Assembly: GCA_042691655.1 (NCBI GenBank) | Contig: CP170506.1 | Coordinates: 2,046,001-2,110,000 of the forward strand | Reading direction: 5' to 3' | DNA: 64,000 nt | Origin: UBA695 sp042691655 | GTDB taxonomy: Bacteria > Verrucomicrobiota > Verrucomicrobiia > Chthoniobacterales > Chthoniobacteraceae | Part shown: positions 28,275-36,326 of the stretch, piece by piece | Numbering within the stretch: position 1 is the first letter of the stretch | Layout of the letters: each line of letters opens with the position of its first letter | The notes under the pieces: generated by a model | What the model was told of the DNA's origin: nothing | The model's input: the letters and a program-made list of their open reading frames with translations, nothing else | Databases searched by the model: none | Translations under genes and position numbers: made by a program

Positions 28275-29672
28275 ATGAACAGCAGTCCCCAATCTGACGG
28301 TCTGGACCGGCGGCAATTCCTGAACAAGCTGGGCGGCGGAGCCCTGGCTTTTTCGGCATTCCTGGCCGCCTGCAAGGGAAAACAAGCCGCCCAGGCCCCG
28401 AGCCACAAGCCCGCGGGCGACGTGCCGACCGACCGGATGACCTACCGGACCAACCCAAAAACCGGCGACAAAGTCTCGCTGCTCGGCTACGGAGCCATGC
28501 GCCTGCCCCGCGTCTCAAAGGAGCATTCGCCCTCCGGCAAGGGCAACGAGATCGACCAGGAAGAGACCAACCGGCTCATTGATTACGCCATCGCCCACGG
28601 CGTCAACTACTTCGACACCTCGCCCCGCTACTGCGAGGGGCTCTCCGAAGCGGCCCTCGGCATCGCGCTCAGCCGCCACCCGCGCGAGAAGTTCTTCGTT
28701 TCCACCAAAATGTCGAACCAGACGGAACAGAGCCACGACGCCTCCCTGGCCATGTACCGCCGCTCGATGGAACTTCTCAAAGTCGACACCCTCGACTACT
28801 ACCTGATCCACGCCGTGGGCGACTTCGACACCTACAAAAAGCGCTACCTCGACAACGGCGTGCTCGATTTCATGCTCAAAGAGCGCGAGGCCGGGCGCAT
28901 CCGCAACCTCGGCTGGTCGTTCCACGGGAAGAAGGAATTCTTCGACTACATGATGTTCGAATCCGGCGTGAAGTGGGATTTCGTCCTCATCCAGCTCAAC
29001 TATTTTGACTGGGACATCACCCAGGAAAAAGGCCGCAGCAACGTGGATGCCCGCTACCAATACGAAGTGCTGGAGAAATTAAAGGTCCCGGCGCTCATCA
29101 TGGAGCCGCTTTTGGGTGGCCGCCTGGCCAGCCCCAACCACGTCGCCCAGGCCCTAATGAAGCAGACCAACCCCGACGCCAGCTTCGCCTCGTGGGCGTT
29201 CCGCTTCGCCGGGTCGTTCCCCGACGTCCTGACCGTCTTGAGCGGCATGACCTACATGGAGCATTTGCAGGACAACCTGCGCACCTATTCGCCCCTGGTG
29301 CCCCTCTCCGACAAGGAGCAGCAAATGCTCGTCGGTGTGGCCAAGACGATGCTCGAATTTAAGAACATCAACTGCACCAACTGCCAGTACTGCATGCCCT
29401 GCCCCTACGGCGTCAACATCCCGGGCATGTTCATGCATTACAACAAGTGCCTCAACGAAGGAAACTTTCCCTCCCAGGCCCAGGACCAGAACTACCAGAA
29501 AGCCCGCCAAGCGTTCCTGCTGGGCATGGACCGCAGCGTCCCCAAGCTCCGGCAGGCCAATCACTGCATCGGCTGCGGCAAGTGCGTCCCGGCCTGTCCC
29601 CAGGGCATCGCTATCCCGAGGGAACTGCGGAAAATCGACCAGTTCGTTGAACAACTGAAGAGGAATAGCTAA
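28275..29672 (+). CDS. Tat-exported Fe-S aldo/keto reductase (putative lipoprotein)
   Basis: About 465 residues from the ATG at 28275. A Tat leader (DRRQFLNKLGGGALAFSAFL) ends in a lipobox-like LAAC, so export and lipid anchoring are likely. The body is an aldo/keto reductase barrel: GYGAMRLPR, GVNYFDTSPRYCEGLSE with the Asp and Tyr, KFFVSTKMS with the Lys, and YYLIHAVGD with the His of the tetrad. The C-terminus carries Cys motifs for two [4Fe-4S] clusters: CTNCQYCMPCPYGV and CIGCGKCVPACPQGI. Its stop overlaps the start of the NapH-like gene (TAATG). Cytoplasmic relatives with the same Cys tail are common; a Tat leader on this family is unusual because NADPH is not expected in the periplasm. 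Confidence 0.85.
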   Translation: MNSSPQSDGLDRRQFLNKLGGGALAFSAFLAACKGKQAAQAPSHKPAGDVPTDRMTYRTNPKTGDKVSLLGYGAMRLPRVSKEHSPSGKGNEIDQEETNRLIDYAIAHGVNYFDTSPRYCEGLSEAALGIALSRHPREKFFVSTKMSNQTEQSHDASLAMYRRSMELLKVDTLDYYLIHAVGDFDTYKKRYLDNGVLDFMLKEREAGRIRNLGWSFHGKKEFFDYMMFESGVKWDFVLIQLNYFDWDITQEKGRSNVDARYQYEVLEKLKVPALIMEPLLGGRLASPNHVAQALMKQTNPDASFASWAFRFAGSFPDVLTVLSGMTYMEHLQDNLRTYSPLVPLSDKEQQMLVGVAKTMLEFKNINCTNCQYCMPCPYGVNIPGMFMHYNKCLNEGNFPSQAQDQNYQKARQAFLLGMDRSVPKLRQANHCIGCGKCVPACPQGIAIPRELRKIDQFVEQLKRNS

Positions 29673-30529
29673 TGAACCGTATGTTGCGCATCATCCGCAT
29701 CCTGCTCGCCTCGGTCTGTTTCATCCTGATCACGCTGCTTTTCCTCGATTTCACGGGAACTGCGCGGTTCGACTTCGGCTGGCTCTCCAGGATTCAATTC
29801 GTCCCCGCCCTCTTCGCGGCGAACTTCGCCGTCCTCGCGGCCCTGCTTCTCGTGACGCTGCTTTTGGGCCGCGTCTACTGCTCCGTCCTCTGCCCCCTGG
29901 GCGTATTCCAGGACGTGGTGGCGTGGATCTCCCGGAAGGTCCGGCGCAAAAAGAGACCCTACGGGTACCTCCCGCCGCTCAACACCCTGCGTTACGCCCT
30001 GCTGGCGCTCTGCGTCATCGCGTTTTTCGCCGGGCTCGCGCCGTTGGTCGCACTACTGGACCCCTACGGCTCCTACGGCCGCGTGGCCACGAACCTCCTC
30101 TCCCCGCTTTACCGCTGGGGCAATAACCTCCTCGCCGCCCGCGCCATCCAAGCCAACAGCTTCGACTACCTCACCGTGGATATCTGGATCCGGGGCGTGG
30201 CGACCTTCGTCGTGGCCCTCGCCACCCTGGGCATCGTCGGCTTCCTGGCCTGGCGCAACGGGCGCACCTATTGCAACACCGTCTGCCCGGTGGGAACGGT
30301 GCTCGGCTTTTTGAGCCGGTTCGCCGTGCTCAAGCCCGTCGTCAACGTCTCGAAGTGCAACGGCTGCCGCATCTGCGAGCGCGGCTGCAAGGCATCCTGC
30401 ATCGACGCCCGGGCGCATGAAATCGACACCAGCCGCTGCGTGGCCTGCATGAACTGCGTGGGCGTCTGCCCGCAGGGAGCGCTTGGCTTTGGCCACAAAA
30501 ACCAGCCCGCGACAACCGTTAACCGCTAG
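29672..30529 (+). CDS. NapH-like membrane ferredoxin (quinol-linked electron transfer)
   Basis: A 285-residue membrane protein with about four to five transmembrane segments and the two CxxxCP motifs of the NapH/NosR/RdxA group: YCSVLCPLG after the second helix and YCNTVCPVG after the fourth. The C-terminus has two ferredoxin-type [4Fe-4S] motifs, CNGCRICERGCKASC and CVACMNCVGVCPQGA. NapH homologues take electrons from the quinone pool and pass them through Fe-S clusters. Its ATG overlaps the reductase stop, and the NapG-like gene follows 7 bases later, so the three proteins very likely work together. Confidence 0.85.
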   Translation: MNRMLRIIRILLASVCFILITLLFLDFTGTARFDFGWLSRIQFVPALFAANFAVLAALLLVTLLLGRVYCSVLCPLGVFQDVVAWISRKVRRKKRPYGYLPPLNTLRYALLALCVIAFFAGLAPLVALLDPYGSYGRVATNLLSPLYRWGNNLLAARAIQANSFDYLTVDIWIRGVATFVVALATLGIVGFLAWRNGRTYCNTVCPVGTVLGFLSRFAVLKPVVNVSKCNGCRICERGCKASCIDARAHEIDTSRCVACMNCVGVCPQGALGFGHKNQPATTVNR

Positions 30530-30536
30530 GAATTTT

Positions 30537-31184
30537 ATGGAACCCATTCGCAGCCATTCGGGAATTTCCCGAAAAAAATTTCTGTCGATCAGCGCGCTGT
30601 TTGCCCTGGGAGCGACGGTGAAAGCCAACCAAGTCGACGGCGGTCTGGCCTTCATCGAGGAGAAAAAAGCGCCCAAGCGCGCCACGTTCATCTCCCCGCC
30701 CGGCTCACAAGGCCACCGGAACCTCTCCCGGCATTGCACTGGCTGCCAGCTCTGCATTTCGCTTTGCCCCAACCAGGTGCTGCGCCCCTCCTCGGACCCG
30801 GCTCACTTGACGCAGGTGGAGATGTCCTTCGAGCGGGGCTACTGCCGCCCGGAATGCACGCGGTGTTCGCGGGTCTGCCCCACGGGAGCCATTCGGCCCA
30901 TCACGCGCGAGCAGAAGTCGGCCACGCAGCTCGGCAACGCCGTCTGGGTCAAGGACCGCTGCCTGGTCACCAAAGAGGGCGTCCGGTGCGACAACTGCGC
31001 CCGGCACTGCCCGGTAGGTGCCATCCAGATGGTGCTTACCGACGCGGCGAACGCAAAATCGCTCAAATTCCCCGTGGTCAACCCCGAGCGGTGCATCGGC
31101 TGCGGAGCGTGCGAGAATCTCTGCCCATCGCGCCCCCTGAGCGCCATCTACGTCGAGGGCCACGAGACACACCGGATCGTTTAG
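30537..31184 (+). CDS. NapG-like four-cluster ferredoxin with Tat leader
   Basis: About 215 residues from the ATG at 30537, with AGGA upstream. The leader SRKKFLSISALFALGATVKA looks like a Tat signal in a less usual form (Ser-Arg-Lys-Lys). Four [4Fe-4S] motifs follow: CTGCQLCISLCPNQ, CRPECTRCSRVCPTG, CDNCARHCPVGA and CIGCGACENLCPSRP, the layout of NapG/MauM ferredoxins, which relay electrons from NapH-type proteins to periplasmic partners. Here the obvious partner is the exported aldo/keto reductase. A hairpin 19 bases after the stop probably ends the transcript. Confidence 0.85.
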   Translation: MEPIRSHSGISRKKFLSISALFALGATVKANQVDGGLAFIEEKKAPKRATFISPPGSQGHRNLSRHCTGCQLCISLCPNQVLRPSSDPAHLTQVEMSFERGYCRPECTRCSRVCPTGAIRPITREQKSATQLGNAVWVKDRCLVTKEGVRCDNCARHCPVGAIQMVLTDAANAKSLKFPVVNPERCIGCGACENLCPSRPLSAIYVEGHETHRIV

Positions 31185-31202
31185 CTTCCAGCCTTAACAA
31201 AT

Positions 31203-31234
31203 CTGCCGCCGCACTTTGCTAAGTACGGCGGCAG
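31203..31234 (+). terminator. Hairpin after the reductase module
   Basis: CTGCCGCCG (31203-31211) pairs with CGGCGGCAG (31226-31234), with ACTT/AAGT extending the stem inside the loop. Only a T-rich, not pure T, tail follows. It separates this operon from the convergent porin gene. Confidence 0.6.
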
Positions 31235-31276
31235 TCTGTGTTTGCTTGCTATGGCTTGTCCTTCAACTAAAAGCGC

Positions 31277-32494
31277 CTAAAAGCTCACGTTAAACCGCAC
31301 CCCCGCCACGAACGCGTTCTCCTGCTTCCCGGTGGCTCCGGGGTTAAAGATGTACTGAAGATCCGGCTGCACGGTCATCCACTCGGTGGCCTGGATTTTG
31401 TAGGTCAGCTCCAGGATGCCCTCGTGGTGCCCTTCCAGCGCCGATCCGTCGTCATTGCGCGCCTCGGAGCTAATGCGGGTATAGCTGAACCCGAGCCCCG
31501 TGATGTCGCCATCGCGACCCGGGAGCAGCCCTTTGTAATTCACGCCGGTGTCGAAATAAAACGGCACCAAGGCCCGGTCGCTGGGCGCTCCGCCGATGCG
31601 CAGAAACGCGCTCATTCCCTGGTCCTCCGCACCCGGCTCGCGCCAGACCTGCTGGTCGGCAATGAAATAACCGCCGCCGCTATCGCGCCTGCCTTCCTTG
31701 GGGAATAGGTCCGTCTCGTCCGAGCGGAAGTAAAACGCCCCCAGCTTGTAGGTGCCGGTCAGGCCATCCGAGCCCAGCTTGGTCGTGTAAGCCCCCTCGA
31801 CGATGGCGAGCGCCCCGTCGTTGCCGTCCCACTTCCAATACGTGCCATATTTGTTGTCGCCCCCCTGGTCCCCGGCATTACCGTCAAAAATCCCCGCCTG
31901 CACGGAGAAGGCATCGTTAAACGTATAGCGCACGCGCGCACCCGGGGCCGCCGTGGGGTAAACCGGGGCTCCATAGTTCTGGCTGATGAGCGGAATCGCC
32001 CCAAAGGCACCGTTGATAAACACCGCGCTGCTGTCGGACACAAAGAACTCCGCGTCGGCCAGGATCTGCCCGAGCCGGATCGACCACGGGCCCAAGTCCT
32101 GCTGGAACCAGGCCTCGTAAAGCCGCGTGGTGTCGTAAGCGTCGATATTACTGACGGCGTTGAAGTCCCGGGTATATTTATCCGTCGCGCTCGAGCCGTG
32201 GGTATTGATCCCGCTGACCAGGAAACTGCCACCCTGCCAGCCTAGCAGCTTCTCCAGGTCACCCTGCACGCCGATATTGAGGAGGCCCTCGTAAGTCGCG
32301 CCGCGCCGATAGCCGCCGGAGACATTGCCGATTGTTTCCCCGGTATAGGAAATCGGGAATGACAAGCCGCCGAGGGAAAGCGCGCATTTCGCCGGTTCCG
32401 GCTCGGGCGGCGCGGAATCCCCCGCGAGGGCGATGGAAGAGAGGGCCATTCCGGCCAGCAGAACCGAATTGAGGAGGTTGTTTTTTGAGTACAT
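31277..32494 (-). CDS. OprB-family outer-membrane porin
   Basis: About 405 residues from the Met at 32494, which begins a signal peptide (YSKNNLLNSVLLAGMALSSIALAG). The mature protein is rich in aromatic-ended beta strands and matches carbohydrate-selective porins of the OprB type: GASYEGLL-like YEGLLNIGVQGDLEKLLGW, DTTRLYEAWFQQ, IRLGQILAD and the final Phe (VAGVRFNVSF) used for outer-membrane insertion. It begins 20 bases after the feoB stop on the same strand, so it may be part of the iron operon. Whether it passes sugars or iron-related solutes cannot be told. Confidence 0.85.
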   Translation of the reverse strand: MYSKNNLLNSVLLAGMALSSIALAGDSAPPEPEPAKCALSLGGLSFPISYTGETIGNVSGGYRRGATYEGLLNIGVQGDLEKLLGWQGGSFLVSGINTHGSSATDKYTRDFNAVSNIDAYDTTRLYEAWFQQDLGPWSIRLGQILADAEFFVSDSSAVFINGAFGAIPLISQNYGAPVYPTAAPGARVRYTFNDAFSVQAGIFDGNAGDQGGDNKYGTYWKWDGNDGALAIVEGAYTTKLGSDGLTGTYKLGAFYFRSDETDLFPKEGRRDSGGGYFIADQQVWREPGAEDQGMSAFLRIGGAPSDRALVPFYFDTGVNYKGLLPGRDGDITGLGFSYTRISSEARNDDGSALEGHHEGILELTYKIQATEWMTVQPDLQYIFNPGATGKQENAFVAGVRFNVSF

Positions 32495-32513
32495 ATAAGA
32501 TATTACTAAATCA

Positions 32514-34718
32514 CTAGAATCCGAGCAGCCGCCCGGCTTGGAATACGACAAACGAAGCGCCCCAGGCAAGGATGGACATATACGCCACCTGGAAGAGCGG
32601 CCAGCGCCAGGAGTTCGTCTCGCGGCGCACGACGGCCACCGTCGCCAGGCATTGCATGGCCAGGACGTAGTAAACCATCAGGCTTACGCAGACCAGCGGG
32701 GTAAAGACCGGCGTGCCGTCGGCGCGCTTCTCGGCCAGCATGGCATCGCGGACTTCGTCCTTTTCCTTTTCCTCCTTGTCCACGCTCGCGCCCTCGGCGG
32801 TTTCGCCCGTCGCCGCCTTGGCCTCGTCTTTGGGCTTCCCGCCGTCCTCGGCCTTGGCGGGCGCGGCCTCCTCGGTTTCGAGGTTGTAAACAATCGCCAT
32901 CGTGCCGACGAATACCTCGCGAGCCGCAAACGACCCGATGATGCCGATGCCAATCTTCCAGTCATACCCGAGCGGGCGGATGACCGGCTCGATGAAGTGC
33001 CCCAGCTGGCCCGCGTAGCTTTGCGAAATCGCCTCAGCCTTGCTGACTTCAGGGTTCGCCGGTTCCGGGAACTTCAGCAGTGCCCACAGGATGACCGAAA
33101 AGGAAAGGATGACCGTTCCCGCACGGCGCAGAAAGATCCCCGAGCGCTCCCACATCCGCAGCCCGATCGACTTCAGCGCAGGCATACGGTAAGGCGGCAG
33201 CTCCAGGAGCAGCATCGGCTTCTCGCTTTTGAGCAGCGTCTTCTTAAAAATCCAGGCCATCAGGAACGCCATCACCGTCCCCAGGAGATACATCGAAAGC
33301 ATGATGCCCGCCTTGGCCGCCGCCGAGCCGATCGGCATCATCACCGCGATCATCAGCGCGTAGACCGGCAACCGCGCCGGGCAGCTCATCAGCGGAGCCA
33401 CCAGGATCGTCACCAGGCGGTCCTTGCGGTTCTCAATCGTGCGCGAGGCCATGATGCCCGGGATGGCGCAGGCAAAGGAGCTCAGCAGCGGAATGAACGA
33501 TTTCCCATGCAGCCCCACCGACGCCATTACGCGGTCCATCATAAACGCGGCGCGCGCCATGTAGCCGCTGTCCTCCAGCAGCCCGAGGAAAAAGTAGAGG
33601 ATCAAAATCTGCGGCAGGAAGACCACCACGCCCCCCACCCCGGCGATCACGCCGTCGGTCAGCAAGCTCTGGAAATGGCCCGCGGGGATCAGTGCCGTGG
33701 CCTGTTCGGAAAGCCAGCCAAAGCCCCCCTCGATCCACTCCATCGGATACTGCGCCACGGTGAAAATGCAGAAAAACATGAGCGCCATCACCCCGAGGAA
33801 GGCCACCCAGCCCCAGACGCGGTGCGTCACGATCAAGTCGATCCGGTCGGAAAGCGTCAGCCCCTCCGTCGTCCCCGCCTGGTGGACCACCCTCGCGCAA
33901 AGCTCGCCGATCCACCCGTAGCGCGCCTCGACCATCGCCGAGAGCGGCTCCACCCCGGCCTGGCGTAAGCGGGCCTGCGCTTCCATCGTCGGCGTCAGCA
34001 GCGACGGTTCGTGCCGGGCCAGCTCCTCCAGCCCGCTCTCCTGCAAGGTCAAAAGAAGGAGAGCCTCCGAGAACGGCGAGCCCTGGTCGGCGCGCAGCCG
34101 CTTGGCGAGCTCCCGGGCTTCTTTCTCGATTGCCTCGGGAACCGGCGGGCGCTTATCCGGCGCGGGCAGCACCTCCCGGGAAAGCGCCTGCTTGAGTTCC
34201 AGCAACCCGACGCCCTTGGAAGCCACCATCGGGATGACCGGCACGCCGAACTCCCGTTCGAGGCCCGCCTTGTCAATGCGCGTGCCATTCTGCTCGGCCA
34301 CGTCAACCATGTTGAGGGCCAGGACCATCGGAATCTGGAGATCCAGCAGCTGCGCGGCCAGGTAAAGATTGCGCTCCAGGTTGGAGGCATCGACCACCAC
34401 GACCACGGCCTCGGGCCGGGGCATATCGGCGCGCCCGAGCAACACGTCGCGGGCGACGGCCTCGTCAGCCGAGTGGACTTGCAGACTGTAGCTGCCGGGC
34501 AGGTCCACGAGCACCATCGGCTCACCATGGGTGCCAAAGAAGCGGCCGGTCTTGCGCTCCACTGTGACGCCCGGGTAGTTGCCCACTTTCTGGCGCAGGC
34601 CGGTGAGCGCGTTGAAAATCGTGCTCTTGCCGCAATTCGGATTGCCCGCGATGGCGATGTGCCGCACGGACGGCGCGACGGCGGCCCGGGGCGTTTCTGA
34701 GACTTGGGTATGATCCAT
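32514..34718 (-). CDS. feoB: Ferrous iron transporter FeoB
   Basis: A 734-residue FeoB. The N-terminal G domain has G1 GNPNCGKST, G3 DLPGSYSL and G4 NMVD, followed by the helical regulatory domain and a membrane core of Gate segments (MSCPARLPVYALMIA, FACAIPGIMASRTI). It imports Fe2+ across the inner membrane. A highly charged insert of about 55 residues rich in Glu, Lys, Ala and Asp (around 612-668) lies between two late membrane helices, an uncommon addition. Two FeoA genes precede it and a porin follows; TAGGA is a ribosome site ahead of the ATG. Confidence 0.95.
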   Translation of the reverse strand: MDHTQVSETPRAAVAPSVRHIAIAGNPNCGKSTIFNALTGLRQKVGNYPGVTVERKTGRFFGTHGEPMVLVDLPGSYSLQVHSADEAVARDVLLGRADMPRPEAVVVVVDASNLERNLYLAAQLLDLQIPMVLALNMVDVAEQNGTRIDKAGLEREFGVPVIPMVASKGVGLLELKQALSREVLPAPDKRPPVPEAIEKEARELAKRLRADQGSPFSEALLLLTLQESGLEELARHEPSLLTPTMEAQARLRQAGVEPLSAMVEARYGWIGELCARVVHQAGTTEGLTLSDRIDLIVTHRVWGWVAFLGVMALMFFCIFTVAQYPMEWIEGGFGWLSEQATALIPAGHFQSLLTDGVIAGVGGVVVFLPQILILYFFLGLLEDSGYMARAAFMMDRVMASVGLHGKSFIPLLSSFACAIPGIMASRTIENRKDRLVTILVAPLMSCPARLPVYALMIAVMMPIGSAAAKAGIMLSMYLLGTVMAFLMAWIFKKTLLKSEKPMLLLELPPYRMPALKSIGLRMWERSGIFLRRAGTVILSFSVILWALLKFPEPANPEVSKAEAISQSYAGQLGHFIEPVIRPLGYDWKIGIGIIGSFAAREVFVGTMAIVYNLETEEAAPAKAEDGGKPKDEAKAATGETAEGASVDKEEKEKDEVRDAMLAEKRADGTPVFTPLVCVSLMVYYVLAMQCLATVAVVRRETNSWRWPLFQVAYMSILAWGASFVVFQAGRLLGF

Positions 34719-34730
34719 AAAAATCCTAAA

Positions 34731-34964
34731 CTAAATTCTTTCGATTTGAATGCCCGCCGCCTCGCGTTTGCGCAGCGAGAGGTGGTAGCCGCGAACCTTG
34801 ATGTCGATCGGGTCGCCCAGCGGCGCGAACCGGACCAATTCCACGGCGGCTCCGTTGGTCAGGCCCATTTCGAAAAGCCGTGAAAGCGATTCGCCCGGCA
34901 GATTGAATCCCGAGATGCGGGCCTTCTCCCCGGGGGCAAGCTGGCTCAGTAGTTCGGCACTCAC
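34731..34964 (-). CDS. feoA: FeoA family protein
   Basis: A 77-residue SH3-like FeoA protein: LAPGEKARISGFN, LSRLFEMGLTNGAAVELVRFAPLGDPIDIKVRGYHLSLRK (split here: LSRLFEMGLTNGA, PLGDPIDIKVRGYHLSLRK), with the usual invariant 'G-dPi-i-vrgy-lslR' pattern. It starts with GTG at 34964, overlapping the previous stop (GTGA) with GGAGGT seven bases upstream. FeoA binds the FeoB G domain and is needed for Fe2+ uptake. feoB begins 12 bases downstream. Confidence 0.93.
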   Translation of the reverse strand: MSAELLSQLAPGEKARISGFNLPGESLSRLFEMGLTNGAAVELVRFAPLGDPIDIKVRGYHLSLRKREAAGIQIERI

Positions 34965-35224
34965 GCGAGCACCTCCTCGACCTCGATGTGGGCTCCCAGG
35001 CTGCGCCCGATGGCGAGCCGGGTTCCCTGGATGGAACAGATGAGCGCATTGCCATCCACGAGCTTGCTGATTTCAGCCGCCTCGCAAAGCCCCAGCTCCT
35101 TAAGCCGCAACGAAGCGGGCGACGTGGAGCTGATCCGGACCACGCGAAGCGGTCTGCTGCAGCGCGCATTAGTCAGCGTGAGCGGCCTTTCCGAGCGCCC
35201 ACAGCAGGTCAGTTGTTTTTTCAT
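34961..35224 (-). CDS. Second FeoA-like protein
   Basis: About 87 residues from the ATG at 35224. MKKQLTCCG gives an early Cys pair, then the FeoA SH3-like fold appears: ASLRLKELGLCEAAEISKLV, ALICSIQGTRLAIGRSLGAHI. This form, which lacks the PLGDPI signature, is common as a companion to FeoA in Gram-negative feo operons. It is the first gene of the operon and overlaps the second feoA by four bases. A Fur-like palindrome lies 13 bases upstream. Confidence 0.8.
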   Translation of the reverse strand: MKKQLTCCGRSERPLTLTNARCSRPLRVVRISSTSPASLRLKELGLCEAAEISKLVDGNALICSIQGTRLAIGRSLGAHIEVEEVLA

Positions 35225-35236
35225 GCGCACTTTGAT

Positions 35237-35255
35237 ATTGAGACTCGGTCTCAAT
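35237..35255. promoter_or_regulatory. Fur-like operator in front of the feo operon
   Basis: ATTGAGACTCGGTCTCAAT is an 8-3-8 perfect inverted repeat just ahead of the first feo gene. Its TTGAGA...TCTCAA arms fit the 7-1-7 Fur box layout (TGAnAnT-n-AnTnTCA). TTGTCA and TATCAA boxes 17 bases apart flank it, so a bound repressor would block a promoter there, though the leader would be very short. Fur binding is inference; a DtxR-type regulator is possible. Confidence 0.6.
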
Positions 35256-35330
35256 GACAAGTATGATTCTTGCTAATTTCTTTACCGATATTGTTTTTAT
35301 TTTTTTCCGAATCCGGCCCTCGCAAGCCGG

Positions 35331-36239
35331 TTAACGCTTCGCGCCCGGAGGCTTAAGACCAGCGATTTGCCAGAGTATTTCCAGGAAATGCGCGAGCACC
35401 GGCGAGGCGTCCTCGCGCCTCCAAAGCGCGGCCAGCTCGCTCGTCGGCGCGGGAGCCTTCAGCGGCCGGTAAACCACCCCGCGGTGGCGGAGTTCCCGCA
35501 GCGATTCCGGGACGAGCGCGAGCCCCATTCCGGCGGCAATGAGATTGATGATCGTCTGGAACGTGCGCGCCTCCTGAAACACCTCCGGCACAAACCCCGC
35601 CCGGGCGCAATGTTGCAAAATCTGGTCATAAAAACCGGGAGCGAGATCCCTCGGGACCTGGAGAAACGGCTCGTCCTTGAGCGCGGCGAGCGGGATCGCC
35701 TTTTCCCGCGCCAGCGGATGCCGCTGCGAAAGCGCCACCATGAGCGGCTCGCGCCAGAGAATGCGCATCGCGAGGGCCTCGGCGTTCTGGACCGGCGGCC
35801 GCACCAGCCCCACGTCGAGCCGTTGCGCCTTGAGGTCCCCCACCTGCTCCTCGCTGGTGAGATCCTGCAAACTCAGCGTCACCCCGGGGAACCGCGCGCG
35901 CATCAGCCGGAAGGCGTTGATGAGCTGGCCATAAGCCGCCGAGCTGACAAACCCGATGGCCAAATGCCCTGTCTCCCCTCGCCCCGCCCGCCGGGCCGCC
36001 TGCATCGCCTGCTCCGCCTGGGCCAGCGTCTTGCGGGCTTCGCCCAGAAACACCCGGCCCGCCGGGGTCAGCTCCACGCGGCGTTTATTCCGGCGCAGAA
36101 GCGGCGTCCCGAGTTCCTCCTCCAGCGCCTTGATCTGCTGGCTGAGCGCCGGTTGCACAATGCCAACGCGCTGCGCCGCGCGGCCAAAATGCAGCTCCTG
36201 CGCCACGGCGACAAAATACTTCAAATAGCGAAGCTCCAT
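35331..36239 (-). CDS. LysR-family transcriptional regulator
   Basis: A 302-residue LysR protein. The N-terminal helix-turn-helix is canonical (ELRYLKYFVAVAQELHFGRA, QPALSQQIKALEEELGTPLL), followed by the two-lobed effector domain (LAIGFVSSAAYGQLI, LDVGLVRPPV, PLMVALSQRHPLA). It is divergent from an MFS exporter, 87 bases apart, with an imperfect inverted repeat between them, the usual pattern for a LysR activator of an efflux gene. The sequence resembles BenM/CatM-like members; the effector is unknown. Confidence 0.93.
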   Translation of the reverse strand: MELRYLKYFVAVAQELHFGRAAQRVGIVQPALSQQIKALEEELGTPLLRRNKRRVELTPAGRVFLGEARKTLAQAEQAMQAARRAGRGETGHLAIGFVSSAAYGQLINAFRLMRARFPGVTLSLQDLTSEEQVGDLKAQRLDVGLVRPPVQNAEALAMRILWREPLMVALSQRHPLAREKAIPLAALKDEPFLQVPRDLAPGFYDQILQHCARAGFVPEVFQEARTFQTIINLIAAGMGLALVPESLRELRHRGVVYRPLKAPAPTSELAALWRREDASPVLAHFLEILWQIAGLKPPGAKR

Positions 36240-36249
36240 GCCCTCCAGT

Positions 36250-36266
36250 GATAACTAAAAGTGATC
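36250..36266. promoter_or_regulatory. Candidate LysR binding site
   Basis: GATAACT-AAA-AGTGATC is a 7-3-7 inverted repeat with one mismatch, starting 11 bases from the lysR start in the lysR/MFS gap. LysR sites typically are short dyads with T/A ends near the divergent promoters. Confidence 0.45.
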
Positions 36267-36326
36267 ACAGCCTCCAGTTTAATCTATTGGAGTGACAATG
36301 CCTTCCGGTGGTAGATTGGGCAACTC

